From Rhizoctonia solani (lineage: Eukaryota > Basidiomycota > Agaricomycetes > Cantharellales > Ceratobasidiaceae): a stretch of DNA of 64,000 nt. The position numbers and the translations under genes were made by a program. Below the pieces are notes generated by a model, which ran no database searches, had not been told where the DNA came from, and worked only from the letters and a program-made list of their open reading frames with translations. Shown here one piece after another: positions 21,130 through 31,674 of the stretch. The DNA is taken from NCBI RefSeq assembly GCF_016906535.1, contig NC_057372.1, positions 353,501 to 417,500 of the forward strand, in the 5' to 3' direction. The first letter of the stretch is position 1; the number at the start of each line of letters is the position of its first letter.

Positions 21130-21881
21130 AGCTTGAATAATCTATTTTTGTATTATGGGTCAAGTACTTCTAGGAATCAATCAGTGCTTATGGTTGCTAT
21201 TTCAATTTATGAGGTTGTGTACCCATAGCATAGTAGTAATATTGTGAATCCCTTGTCAATTTGTCAAGAAAATCTTAAAGTTTGAGCTCACAGGCTTGGA
21301 TTCCACTGAGAATCAATGGGTTTTGCTGGACTTCAGACTCTGCCTCAAGATTGTTGATATACAATATGAGAACAAAGTAAATATGAAGGGAGAAGCTTAA
21401 TGTTGGGTACTTCTCCCCCAATATACAGACTAGTTGTTACACCCTCTCAACATATACCATTGGATTTGCCCAAATTTTCTAATATTTCCTCTATTTTTTA
21501 CAAACTTCATGTTTTCACTTTTTTGATCACATGATCTTGGTGCTTACTATGCCAAGATGCCGCACCAAGATGCTGTGCCAAGGGTGTTTAGGAGATCCAT
21601 GCTTCTGCACAGCCTGCAGCACACTTTCTTTTTCACATGCAGTCTTCTTTTTGCACATGCACAGACCACATGTAGATAAGCCTCTTGTAATATTTATACA
21701 GCAGGAAAAACGCTTGGAGACCCCAAGTTGTTTTTACCTTGTCTCTCACTCTAGACAGGTTAACAGTAGCCAGCTAAGTAGCTGGAACCTCAGAAGTATC
21801 TAACTCACACCACACCAGTAGTATCCCCCACCTCACTGGCCTAAGGCCCCTGACCAATGTCTCCAGTTGTCATAACCCATG

Positions 21882-22450
21882 TGTCCTAGACTTCCTTAAG
21901 GGGCGTCGAGGCAGCGGGCGCTTGTGGCCGTATGGACTAAGTATGTACCGCTTACAGCGGCAAGGGTGCTACCTACAACAACAAACTAACTAACTACGGC
22001 AACTGGACGCTATAAGGCGTTGACGAGCTACCTAAGTACAGTGAGGCAACGCTTAAGGCGTGTATCTAGGTGGTTACTGGCTGTAAGGCCTTGTACAGTA
22101 TGTGGAGTGCAACAAGAGGTAATCAACCTGGGTGTTACCATGGTTGGTTGGCCTCCTTATATATCTACAAGCTAGATAATTACAAATGTACCATATCAAA
22201 TATTGTATCAAATAAGAACCCTGCTCCGCAGTTGGTCTTACTCATGCATACGTGTCACTGACGTGTTGTAGTGATGTCATCAGGTGGAGGTGGCTACGTG
22301 TGCTGAGGTAAGCGCGGAAGGGGACGTGGCTTGGCGCTTAGCGTATGATATAAGCGCCGAAGTCACGTGATTGAAAATGTTGTCCGTTTGACTTCGTTTA
22401 AAATCGAGAAAATGGGAATAAATTTCCTGGTATTGAGTGTGTCTACAACA
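21882..22450 (-). repeat. Solo LTR-I
   Basis: TGTCCTAGACTTCC to GTGTCTACAACA with a perfect CCATG duplication (21,877-21,881 and 22,451-22,455), 569 bp, near the left end of LTR-V. Confidence 0.88.
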
Positions 22451-22732
22451 CCATGTCTGGAAAGGTTATTACCATATATATCCACTGTCAAAGATATATA
22501 GTATATGTGATGCACAGTGATATATGAATAATATATTTGCTGGGGGATGTTGCACTCCCCCTGCCCCCCTAGCCGCAGACCAATGTTAAGGGAGTCTGCA
22601 GGCAAGGTCTGAATAAAATATTATTATAGAAGAGATTATGTCATCCCCCCCCCCACCTCAAATCTGTAGTAGTTTAGTATAGTATTTGATAAAGGACTGG
22701 AGGGGGGGGAGGTCATGTGACCCTGGTGGACT

Positions 22733-22899
22733 AGGACCCCCAATTATTGTGGGGGAGGCATCATCCAGTTTCTGGCCATTGGCGCTTATTTTCAGCCAAT
22801 CAGATCACAGGATTCCAGGATTCTTGATGCTGATTGGCTGAAAATAAGCGCCAATGGCTGGAAACTGGATGATGCCTCCCCCACAATAATTGGGGGTCC
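22733..22899. mobile_element. MITE with about 70-bp inverted arms
   Basis: The ends are GGACCCCCAATTATTG and its complement. The arms run about 70 bp with two visible mismatches around a short centre, so the whole element folds into one hairpin. It is flanked by TGGTGGACT at 22,724-22,732 and 22,900-22,908. A 9-bp duplication is typical of Mutator-like transposases. It encodes nothing. Confidence 0.8.
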
Positions 22900-23202
22900 T
22901 GGTGGACTGTCAGTCTCTAAGTCATGAGCACTTAGAGTAATGACAGTTCTGACTGCATATATGTGAGTATATGCGGCCTTCTAAAGACTGTGGAATATCC
23001 TATTAGTAGGTGGCTTGGTCAGGAGACATGCCAGCAAAGGCATGGGTCATGACACCAGTAGTTAGTAGAACAGTAGCAGCTGCTTTAAGCAGCTTAGTCA
23101 TCAGTAGTTAGCCTCACTTAGTCAATTTGATTGTTGAGTATGGCCTTAAGTGCCTGTTCCATTAGCGTGTAACCCACCTTACAGTGTGGTTACAACACTA
23201 GT

Positions 23203-23378
23203 GCACATTGGAAAAACTAACAACAGAATTATAAGATCAAAATATAAGAATTTTAATTGTACTCATACTTTTAACCACTTGCAAACCATACAAATCACAG
23301 CCTAATTGTTAGGCGTGAGTGCATATGGCTGATATATCTTGATCTTCAAATGAATTGTCAGCTTGTCCATGGCCTAAG
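23203..23378. other. Short unassigned segment between LTRs
   Basis: AT-rich sequence with no recognised feature. It continues past the LTR-II target site and so may be more of the hAT relic. Confidence 0.3.
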
Positions 23379-23560
23379 TGTCCTAGACATCCTTAAGGGG
23401 CGTCAAGGCAGCGGGCGCTTGTGGCCGTGTGGAACTAAGTAGGAGCTGTGTAAGGTGGTGGGAGTGCTACCTATGAGAACAAACTATCTAACTACAATGA
23501 CCATGCGCTATAAGGTGGTGGTAAGCTACGTAAGTACAATGAGAACAATGCTTAAGGCGT
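23379..23560 (-). repeat. LTR-I fragment cut by element C
   Basis: It starts TGTCCTAGACATCC and runs 182 bp with the LTR-I pattern until the LTR of element C begins. The rest of this LTR is not found beyond element C. Confidence 0.75.
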
Positions 23561-24141
23561 TGTCCTAGACATCTGTAAGGACGTCAAGGCGGAGGGCGCT
23601 TGCGGCTGGGTGTGTACAAGTGAGAACCGCGTAAGGCGGTGTGCAAGCTACCTACAACAACAACAAGCTATACTATGATGACCAAGCCTATATGGGCAAT
23701 GGTGAGCTATCTAAGTACAACAGCAAAGCCGCTTAAGGCGGTGTGGGACTAGTGGCTAAGTAGGGTTGCTGGACTGTAGGGTCCTTGTACAATGTGTGAT
23801 GCAACAACAGGTAATTGACCTGGGTGTTACCATGGTTGGTTGGCCTCCTTATATATTCTACAAGAGAGCTAATTACAAATACAATAAATCAAATACCTAA
23901 TCCAATAAGAACCCCACTCTGCAGTTGGCCTTACTCATGCATACATGTCACTGACGTGTCATGATGACATCATAGGTGGAGGTGGCTGCATGTGCTGAAT
24001 AAGCGTGGGTGGGGACGTGGCTTGGCGCTTAGCGTATGATATAAGCGCCAAAGTCATGTGATTGAAAATGTTGTCCGTTCAACTTTGTTTAAATTTGAGA
24101 AATTCGGAATAAATTCCGTGGTATCAATCGTGTCTACAACA
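23561..24141 (-). repeat. 3' LTR of element C (LTR-I)
   Basis: 581 bp, TGTCCTAGACATC to GTGTCTACAACA, next to the polypurine tract (CTGCCCCCCCTCT on the plus strand). Confidence 0.88.
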
Positions 24142-24197
24142 CTGCCCCCCCTCTAAGGGCCTTGGCAGCGCCAAGGGCCTTCTTTTTCATCTCTTTC

Positions 24198-27100
24198 TCA
24201 AAAATCTTTTAGGATTTTTTTGGCGTTCTTGAGGTTTTCCCTTGGTTCCCAGGTATTCTCTTCTGACCCATATCCCTTCCATTTGACCCTGAAAAACCAT
24301 TTCCCATTCCTTTCTTCCATGTCTGTGATACCTTCTACCTTGTATTCCTCTTCCCTGTCTATGGTCACCAGCAGAGGTTGGTTCTTGAAGGCGCGCTTAT
24401 CATCCCTTCTCACTTTAGACAGTAACCCCACATAAAAGACGTTGTGGATCCTCATTGATGGCAGGAGTTTCAAGCGGTACGCACAGTTGGAGATTTTTTC
24501 CGTTATCTCAAAGGGGCCTAGGTGTTGTTCCGTTAGCTTGGGACTTAGGGTTTTCAGCTTCATGTTCTTGGCGTCTAACCAGGCTTCTTCCCCAACTTCA
24601 AAGCTAATTGGATCCCCTGTTCTTCTGGCCGTCATACGTGATTTTGATTGTTGGAGTGTGGCCTCTATTTCCCGCCATTGAGCTTCCATTTGGGTTGCCA
24701 TGTCATCAGCCTCCAGGACATCTGTTGGTACGTTGCTTGGGGTCAGGGACGGTTCCCACCCATACAGTGCCTTGAAGGGAGATTTGCTGGTGCTACTGTG
24801 TGTTGCATTGTTGTAGGCAAACTCCACCATTGGTAACCACTTGACCCAGTCCCTTTGGTTGACCCCTGAATAGGCCCTCAGGAAGTGTTCCACGGTGGGG
24901 TTTACTTGTTCCATTTGTCCGTCACTTTGAGGGTGGTAAGCAGAGGAGAAGTGAGGGTCTATTCCTAGGCACTGGTACAGGGCTTTTAGGAATTTGTTGT
25001 TGAAGACCCTCCCTTGGTCTGAGACTGTCTTTTTGGGCATGCTGTAACGCTTCCATATGTGCCGTAGGAATAGATCTGCCAGTTCCGGGGCCTTGAGCTT
25101 TTTGGAACATTCCACCAAGATGACATATTTGGTGAAGCTGTCTACAATGACCAAGATAGAGTTGCTGTTTCCATCCTTAGGTAAGTCCACTATCATATCA
25201 TATGACATGTGTTGCCAGGGGCGCGTTGGTAGCTCTAGGGGTTGAGGCGGAATAGACGTGTACTTGGGTTTCCGGATTTGCTGACAGGTTTTGCAAGAGT
25301 CCACATGCCAGTAAGTGGCTGCGCGGATTCCGGGCCAGTAATAGTTCCTTGAGACCAGTTCCAGCGTTTGCTGCCTTCCTGGGTGACCAGCCAGGGGGCT
25401 GTCATGGAAGATCTGCAGTAGATCTGTTCTCAGGGTTCCAACGTCAGGGACTACAATCCGGCCTTGATAGAAGAGTAGTCCTGCTTCCATTTGGTAGTCC
25501 TTGAAGGCCCTTTTGATGGACAAGGGTGCCTTTGATTTGCTTTGGAGGAATTGGAGTATTTCTTCTAAGGATTTGTCTTGATCTAAGGCAGCTTTGATCT
25601 GGCGTTGTAACTCTTTTTCCAGGGTTACTAAGGCAACATTGGCAAAGACTGGTCCGGGCAACATGGTTTGGTTGGCAGGGGGGACGTCCGCATGGTCTGA
25701 TTGGCGGGAGAGGGCATTGGGCTTTCCCAACTGTTTGCCGGGGCGGTACACAATTTGGAAGTTATATCCTGCTAGCAAGAGATGCCATTGTGCGTGGTGG
25801 CAATTAAAGGTCCTTGATTCCTTCCAGTATTCCAGATTCCGGTGATCTGTGAAGACTGTGATTGGATGATTTGTGCCTTCTAGGAAAATGCGCCAGTATT
25901 CAAATGACCAGATGATAGCTAATAGTTCCTTATTGTGGGTGTCGTAATTCTGTTTGGCCCCTTTGAATGATTCAGATAGGAACCCTAGGGGTGTAGACGT
26001 CCGTCATCCTGTTGTTGGCTTAGTATGGAACCTAGGGCTGCGCCTGATGCATCCGTCTTGAGGAAGTATGGCTTGGAGGGGTTGGCATGACAAAGTACCG
26101 GGGCAGTGGTAATGGCGTCTTTCAATCCTTGGAAGGCTTCCTGTTCCTTGGTACTCCATACCCAGGGTGTGTCCTTCTTGACTAGGTTATGTAGTGGCCT
26201 TGCCATGTGACTGAAATTAGCGACAAATTGGCGGAGGAAGTTGGCAAAGCCAAGGAAGGACTGGACCTCTTTGACTTTAGTGGGAGTGGGCCATTCCTGG
26301 ATGGCTTGGATCTTGAGTTTGTCCAAGCTAAAGCCTTTATCCAACACAATAATCCCCAGGTATTCCACGGAAGTTACATGGAACGTGCATTTGGACGCTT
26401 TGCAGAACAGCTGGTTTTCCATCAAGCGCCGCAGGACCTCATGAACATGCTGGGTGTGAGATGTGTCATCCTTGGAGTAGATTAGGATGTCATCAAGATA
26501 AATGATGATGCATACGTCTAACAGGTCCTTGAACAAGTTGTTCATGAAGTGCTGGAAGGAGGCAGGAGCGTTTGTCAGGCCAAATGTCATGACCAGGGAT
26601 TTGTAAAGGCCGTATTTGGTCCAGAAGGCGGTTTTCCATTCATCACCTGCTTTAACCTGGACATTGTTGTATCCCCAGCGTAGGTCCAGCTTTGTGAAGA
26701 TCTTAGCGCCGCAGAGCTGGGCCATGAGGTCATCAGGACGGGGCAGCAGGTAAACGTTCTTCTTGGTCCAATTGTTCAGGCGGCAATAGTCAACTACAAG
26801 GCAACAAGAACCATCCTTTTTGGGTACAAACATAACAGGGGAACTAATGGAAGACTTGCTGGGGCGGATCTTTCCAGCCCTGAGTTTGTCCCTGAGCCAG
26901 TCCTTGAGCGTGGATGACTTGGCGTTGGTCATGCTGTAGAGAGGTGAATTCAAGGGTCCTTCTTCTGTGAGTTCAATACCAATATTGTAATGCCAATGGG
27001 GGGGAAGCTTATTGAATTCTTCTTCTCCAAATACCTTGGCGTATTGATGGTATTTGGAGGGTACTCCTTCTAGGGGGTTTTTGTTGGCTTCCTCTTCCTT

Positions 27101-27490
27101 GGCAATGGCCACGTGTTTGGGTGGTGCATGGGGAAAGGAGAGTGTGCATGTGTTCCAATCAATTTCTGGATTGTGTGCGTCCAACCATTTCAATCCTAGG
27201 ATAGCGGCATGAGACCCTGTATTGCATATAAGGAAGGTCTTGGTCATGCGCTTGCCATCAAAGGAGAAGGTCAGGTTTGCCTTCTTCCAGATTTTGCCTG
27301 CCTGGGGGCTTGACCCATCAAGCATGGTGACGGTACAGGGTTGTGGAAGATCTATCAGGGGTAGGCGGAGTAGTTCCGCGGTGCAAGGGTGAAGGAATGA
27401 TGATGTGGCGCCTGAATCTATCAGGACTTCTAGTAGGTCCACTTGTTTCTCTGGCTTAATTGAAATTGTGAAGAGTGGGGATATTTTATT
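24198..27490 (-). pseudogene. pol: Element C pol with frameshift
   Basis: The upstream part (27,442 to 25,985) has protease VLIDSGATSSFLHP, reverse transcriptase with IYLDDILIYS, and the start of RNase H FLKTDASGAALGSIL. It then stops at a disrupted LHP-LGFLSES junction near 25,985-25,995. The downstream part (25,778 to 24,198) is in another frame and carries the RNase H end, integrase (HDSPLAGHPGRQ...CKTCQ, YDMIVDLP, SDQGRVFNN) and chromodomain EEYKVEGI...VKWKGYGSEENTWEP. It ends in a premature stop at ILKDF. Reverse transcriptase codons show CGN to TGN type changes (for example YCRLNNWTKKN). Confidence 0.88.
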
Positions 27491-27594
27491 GATGCTATTT
27501 GATATATTACAAAATTCAACAAGCCCAGAGTCCTTGGGGTCCTTGCGCGCGGCAGCAGGTACCCTTACTCTTTTCCCAATTGGTACTCAGAGTC

Positions 27595-29097
27595 TTTGCC
27601 AGTCTTGGCAGTTTCCTTGGCTTTTCCCTTATCCTCAGCCAGGGTAGCCTTCCAGCCCGTGCGGCATTCCACAAACTTGTGACCCATTTTGCCGCATTTG
27701 ATACAGGCACCTGCGGCGCGGCGGCGGTTGCGCTCCTCCTCCAACACAAAGTTGGGGTTGTTGGAGAGTTTCTTTGAACCGGTTGTGGACTGGCCGGTAC
27801 TTGTCCCCCTTGCAGGGTTGGATGGTCTGCTAGGCTTATTATCCTTTGGCGGATGGCTAGCTTGCTCTTTGCAGAGAGCGTTGTTGATGACAAGTGCTGC
27901 ATTCTGCAGCTTGAGGAGGGTATGCGGGCAACTTTCACGGGTTGCTATTTGACGGCTGACCTCCCAGTGGAGGCCATGGGCAAACTGGCCTCTGAGGGCT
28001 GCGTCATTCCAGTCCAGTTCCATTGCAAGGGTTCTGAACTTTGTGATGTAATCTGCGCATGTGCCGGACTGGGTAAGGGTTGTGATTTTCCGCTTGGTGG
28101 CCCTTGTGGCGTCAGGGTCACCAAATGCTGCCAAGAACTCCGTTCTGAATCCCTCAACAGTTCAGATGATGGCCCGGTGTGATCCAAGCTGATCAAGGTG
28201 AGGGTGCGCCCATGCTCCCGCCAAATCCTTCATGTTCATGAGAAGGAATGATAGGACCTCTTGGTCTGTGGGGAACATGCGTGAGTTTAGCCGGGTCCAG
28301 GCCAACATCCTTGTAAGCCATTGCTTGGCTTTGCTCCCAATCTTGCCTGTATAGGCATCTGGGTGGTCTACTTTGACCGGGGCAGGGTAGGCGGCAACTG
28401 GAGCCGGAGGTGGAGGGGCAGTGGCTCCAATTGGGGATTGGAGACGCGGAGATGTAGGGGGAGAAGGGACTTGTGGGGGTATTGCTTGGACCGGTGTGGG
28501 CTGGGCAAAAATGGCAGGGGCCTTGGCAGGTTCCACCCAGAAGGAGACCCAACTAGCCGTTCCAGTAGGGTTGGCTTTTGGTAGGGGGCGTGGTGTTGCT
28601 TCCACGACCAGGGGTTTCTGGTCCTCTGGGGTCCTTGGCCCATGGAGTTGGAGGCTCCTGAGCCCGTCCTTGACAGTATTGACTGTCTGGGAGATGTTTT
28701 CAAGGTTGATTTGGGCCTCAACCCCTGCTTCTCGGACTTCTTCAAACTTCTGTTTGAGGTTCTCAACTTGGCCAAGGAGGCCAAGGAGGAGATGTGTGAC
28801 GCGCTCAAGGGATACTTCCCTGAGTTCAACAAAGGGGGTTGACGGAAGTTGGGGTCCCAACTCCTCCGGATTGATTGGGGAGCAGGCTCTAGAGGGTGGC
28901 CGGGAACAGGTTGCCAAGTGATGTGTGGGTGGGTAGGATTGGCCAGCGTGGGAGGAAGCCTGGGAGGATGAGCAAGTAGGGGTCTGAGAGGTAATGGTGG
29001 GCAAGTGGGGGAAGATGGGGGCTGTATAGCCAGGGGTGCCTATATCAGGACTTATGAGTGCTTTACTACGCAAACGCTCAACCTCTGCGTCAAACAA
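27595..29097 (-). pseudogene. gag: Element C gag with one nonsense codon
   Basis: Gag related to that of element B along its whole length: a Pro-rich N-terminus, the capsid region KVDHPDAYTGKIGSKAKQWL and MELDWNDAALRGQF, and zinc knuckle CIKCGKMGHKFVEC. A TGA replaces a sense codon at about 28,160, after SHRAII. The end keeps TTG-GGA-AAA-GAG-TAA, so the GGGAAAA frameshift heptamer is preserved. Confidence 0.88.
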
Positions 29098-29417
29098 CCT
29101 AGTGTTGGACAGTAAGTGCCACTAATTACAGCCGTGGGCGGGCGTAATGTAGGGTCTAATTTCTGCAAGCAGGTGTATCTGCTGTCTGAGGTTGCTGGTA
29201 GAAGGTGCAGCAACTGTGGGTATGCGGGCAATAGGGTTAGCCTGCCTTATAGCAATTCGCTACTACGTGGGACCAACAGCTCTTTGATTATTCCAGCTGA
29301 AAGGGGAGTCCAATCACGTGATTTTGCTTGTGCTAGTACAGGTAACCTTCTTGGTGGTTGGGCTTAGTGGTGGGTGTTGCAGAACGGTTTGTAACCAACA
29401 TAAGGTTGATTACCTAG
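29098..29417 (-). other. Element C leader and primer-binding region
   Basis: The leader next to the 5' LTR contains, on the plus strand, AAGGTTGATTACCTAG (29,402-29,417). This is the decayed counterpart of the element B primer-binding site and is again complementary to the LTR segment after the TATA box. No coding content. Confidence 0.6.
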
Positions 29418-30597
29418 TGTCCTAGATGTCTGTAAGGACGTCAAGGCGGAGGGCGCTTGCGGCCAGGTGTGTACAAGTGAGAACCGCGTAAGGCAGTGTG
29501 CAAGCTACCTACAACAACAACAAGCTATACTATGATGACCAAGCCTATATGGGCAACAGTGAGCTATCTAAGTACAACAGCAAAGCTGCTTAAGGCGGTG
29601 TGGGACTAGTGGCTAAGTAGGGTTGCTGGACTGTAGGGTCCTTGTACAATGTGTGATGCAACAACAGGTAATTGACCTGGGTGTTACCATGGTTGGTTGG
29701 CCTCCTTATATATTCTACAAGTCTACTGTCATAGACACACTCAATACCAGGGGATTTATTCCCATTTTCTTGGATTTAAACAAAGGCAATTGGACTACTT
29801 TTTCAATCACGTGACATCAGTGCTTATATCATACGCTAAAGCGCCAAGCCACGTCCCCATCTGTACTTAATCAGCATACATAGCCACCTCCACCTATGAC
29901 GTCATCACAACACATCAGTGACATGTATGCATGAGTAAGGCCAACTGCAGAGCAGGGTTCTTATTGGAATACATATTTGATATCTTGTATTTGTAAGTAG
30001 TCTGTACTTAGAATATATAAGGAGGCCAACCAACCATGGTAACACCCAGGTCAATTACCTCTTGTTGCATCTACTCAGTGTATGAGGGCCTTACTGCCCA
30101 GTAAATACTTAGGTTACCACTTAGATAACACTACACCACCTTAAGTGGCTTTGTCATTGTACTTAGATAGCTTGCCATTGCCTTAAGTGGTGTTGTTGTC
30201 ATAGGATAGTTGCTTGTCACCGTAGTTAGGATTGTTGTTGCCTTAAGCAACTTTCTCATATTTTTGTACCCCACAGCCTCAAGCACCATCTCCTCAATGT
30301 CCCAACAGACATCTAGGACATCTACTAATTACAAATGTGTTATATGCAATGTCTAATCCAATAAGAACCCTGCTCTGCAGTTGGCCTTACTCATGCATAT
30401 GTGTCACTGATGTGTCATGATGACATCATAGGTGGAGGTGGCTATGTATGCTGATTAAGCGCAGATGGGGATGTGACTTGGCGCTTAGTGTATGATATAA
30501 GCACCAATGTCACATGATCAAAAATGTTGTCCATTTGGCTTTGTTTAAAATCAAGAAAATTGGAATAAAATCCCTGGTATCAGATGTGTCTACAACA
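29418..30597 (-). repeat. 5' LTR of element C (LTR-I) with inserted LTR
   Basis: The LTR-I runs to 29,721, continues after the TCTAC duplication at 30,321, and ends GTGTCTACAACA at 30,597. The inserted copy is listed separately. Confidence 0.85.
29727..30320 (+). repeat. Solo LTR-I inserted in the LTR of element C
   Basis: TGTCATAGACAC to GACATCTAGGACA, 594 bp, with a perfect TCTAC duplication (29,722-29,726 and 30,321-30,325). It lies just downstream of the TATA box of its host LTR. Confidence 0.88.
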
Positions 30598-30842
30598 GGG
30601 CCAATGTTGTGCAAATGAGCACAACAACCACATGGGATCCTTGGGTACCTGAGGGATGAGGTGGAGGTGCAAGAGAGTTGCATGAAAGCAACAGGCTGGA
30701 GAGAGAGGGCCAGAGGGCAAGGAGAGCAAGGAGAACAGGGGCAACAAGGTGGCAACAAGGTGGCAGTCACATGCAGGTGTTATGGTGTTACAGACCTGGG
30801 CTTGTAACAACATCCCCCAAAAATGGTTTTTCCTGATGTAGG
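30598..30842. other. Unassigned segment before element D
   Basis: Purine-rich AGAGGGCAAGG-type repeats near 30,690-30,770. No gene or repeat end is recognised. It continues on the far side of element D at 37,585. Confidence 0.3.
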
Positions 30843-30847
30843 CAGGT

Positions 30848-31296
30848 TGTCATGACCTTCATTGGCATGACATGATTTTTTACTATTTTCTACCTTTTTT
30901 CCAAGATAGTTCCCTTTTTTGGTATATATTTATGACTCATCAAGATCACATGACATATTTGATATATGATGTGAAATTGTAAATGACTCACTGTTTTGTA
31001 TTGTTGTTTTTGATGTGGCTCTTCTCATGTATTTAAACCAGGTCAAGTTGCCGCTAAACAGCAAGACTTGACCTCTTCGTCAATTCACCTTAGCTCTTAT
31101 ACACACCCTTAGCCCAGGCCCCTTGTTGGCCATTAGTGCTCATTACTTAAATCATTAACCAGGCCGTTGTTGCCCTCTACCCACCTATCATAACCCCCGG
31201 GCCCTAGTCGCCCCTCTACCTGTCTCATAGTCCATTGGTGATAGTGCCACGGACTTTAAGCCTTCTTGAACCATAGGTCCAAGCTGAGTCGTGACA
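30848..31296 (+). repeat. 5' LTR of element D (LTR-III)
   Basis: TGTCATGACC to GAGTCGTGACA. TATTTAAA lies at about 31,030-31,037. AAGACTTGACCT at 31,063-31,074 starts 33 nt after the first T of that box. AGGTCAAGT (31,040-31,048) and ACTTGACCT flank it as an inverted repeat. Confidence 0.92.
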
Positions 31297-31298
31297 CT

Positions 31299-31310
31299 AG
31301 GTCAAGTCTT
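31299..31310 (+). other. Self-primer binding site of element D
   Basis: AGGTCAAGTCTT, two bases after the LTR, is an exact 12-nt complement of AAGACTTGACCT in the LTR just after the TATA box. It does not look like a tRNA-complementary site (no TGG start). Confidence 0.65.
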
Positions 31311-31674
31311 TCTACTCGTACTCTTGTCAACAAACGAGACCTACGCTTGGATAAGCACCAACGCTTGAAAAGGCATCACATCGTAGCCCCTGTGTAATAG
31401 TCAAAGACAGGAATACGAGTGTCAGTAAAGCCGCGGGATAGCCCCTTGCTAGCAATTGTCCGCATACCAGGGTGTCCGCACCTTTAGTCATACGCTGTTA
31501 GTCAGCTGAACCTCCGCTTACAAAAACCCTGACTAATATCACGCTCATACACAGCTGCTGATTTTAGTAAAAGGATTGTTTAACGCTAGTGGGAAAGCAA
31601 ACAGTTAGTAGTTTGAACTATAAACCCGTTTATCTATCTGATCGAGTACCAATTTATATCGGGAACGCATCCTA

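Larger units (their letters stand above)
19465..21429 (-). pseudogene. hAT-family transposase relic with two solo LTRs
   Basis: On the minus strand: LDP-stop-YKNRLFKLNPASIEW (pre-dimerisation region); then WLLPSNWLSKCAKSFI; then EPLEWWSRHHQRFPRLTAMAWDYLCIPG; intron (plus 20,151-20,202, GT-AG); then SLVAIEHVLSTGQDVILLHHTSLSAKTISILM. This is the hAT dimerisation domain with the family WW...FP.LA..YL.IP and VA.E..FS.G blocks. A second intron fits at 21,170-21,222, at the same place as in the relic at 720-1495. Two LTR-I copies are inserted (19,544-20,126 and 20,547-21,129), and a stop in LDP-stop-YK confirms decay. Confidence 0.75.
21868..23054. repeat. LTR-V (TGTCATAACCCATG...CATGGGTCATGACA), nested
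   Basis: The ends form a short inverted repeat with TG...CA termini. The target duplication CCAGT lies at 21,863-21,867 and 23,055-23,059. It contains an LTR-I (21,882-22,450) and a 166-bp MITE; without them it is about 440 bp. No internal region of the family is in the window, so orientation is unknown. Confidence 0.7.
21435..23197 (+). repeat. Solo LTR-II broken by a second LTR
   Basis: TGTTACACCCTC to GTGGTTACAACA with a perfect CTAGT duplication (21,430-21,434 and 23,198-23,202). It is split at CCAGT by the LTR-V copy at 21,868-23,054. Confidence 0.85.
23561..30597 (-). mobile_element. Gypsy element C, defective
   Basis: LTR-I at 23,561-24,141 and at 29,418-30,597, the latter interrupted by a later LTR-I at 29,727-30,320. 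Internal gag and pol are close relatives of element B but carry a nonsense codon in gag and a frameshift in pol. Flanking bases (GGCGT and GGGCC) do not match, so no target duplication is seen. Confidence 0.88.

Noticed and set aside
22621..22910. CRISPR-like or structured RNA explanation for the inverted repeat
   Set aside because: Only one pair of inverted arms, 9-bp flanking duplication and a eukaryotic setting; a MITE explains it.
23041..23054. Matching ends TGTCATAACCCATG and CATGGGTCATGACA as a DNA transposon
   Set aside because: A 5-bp CCAGT duplication with TG...CA ends fits LTR integration; no transposase or TA/8-bp duplication.
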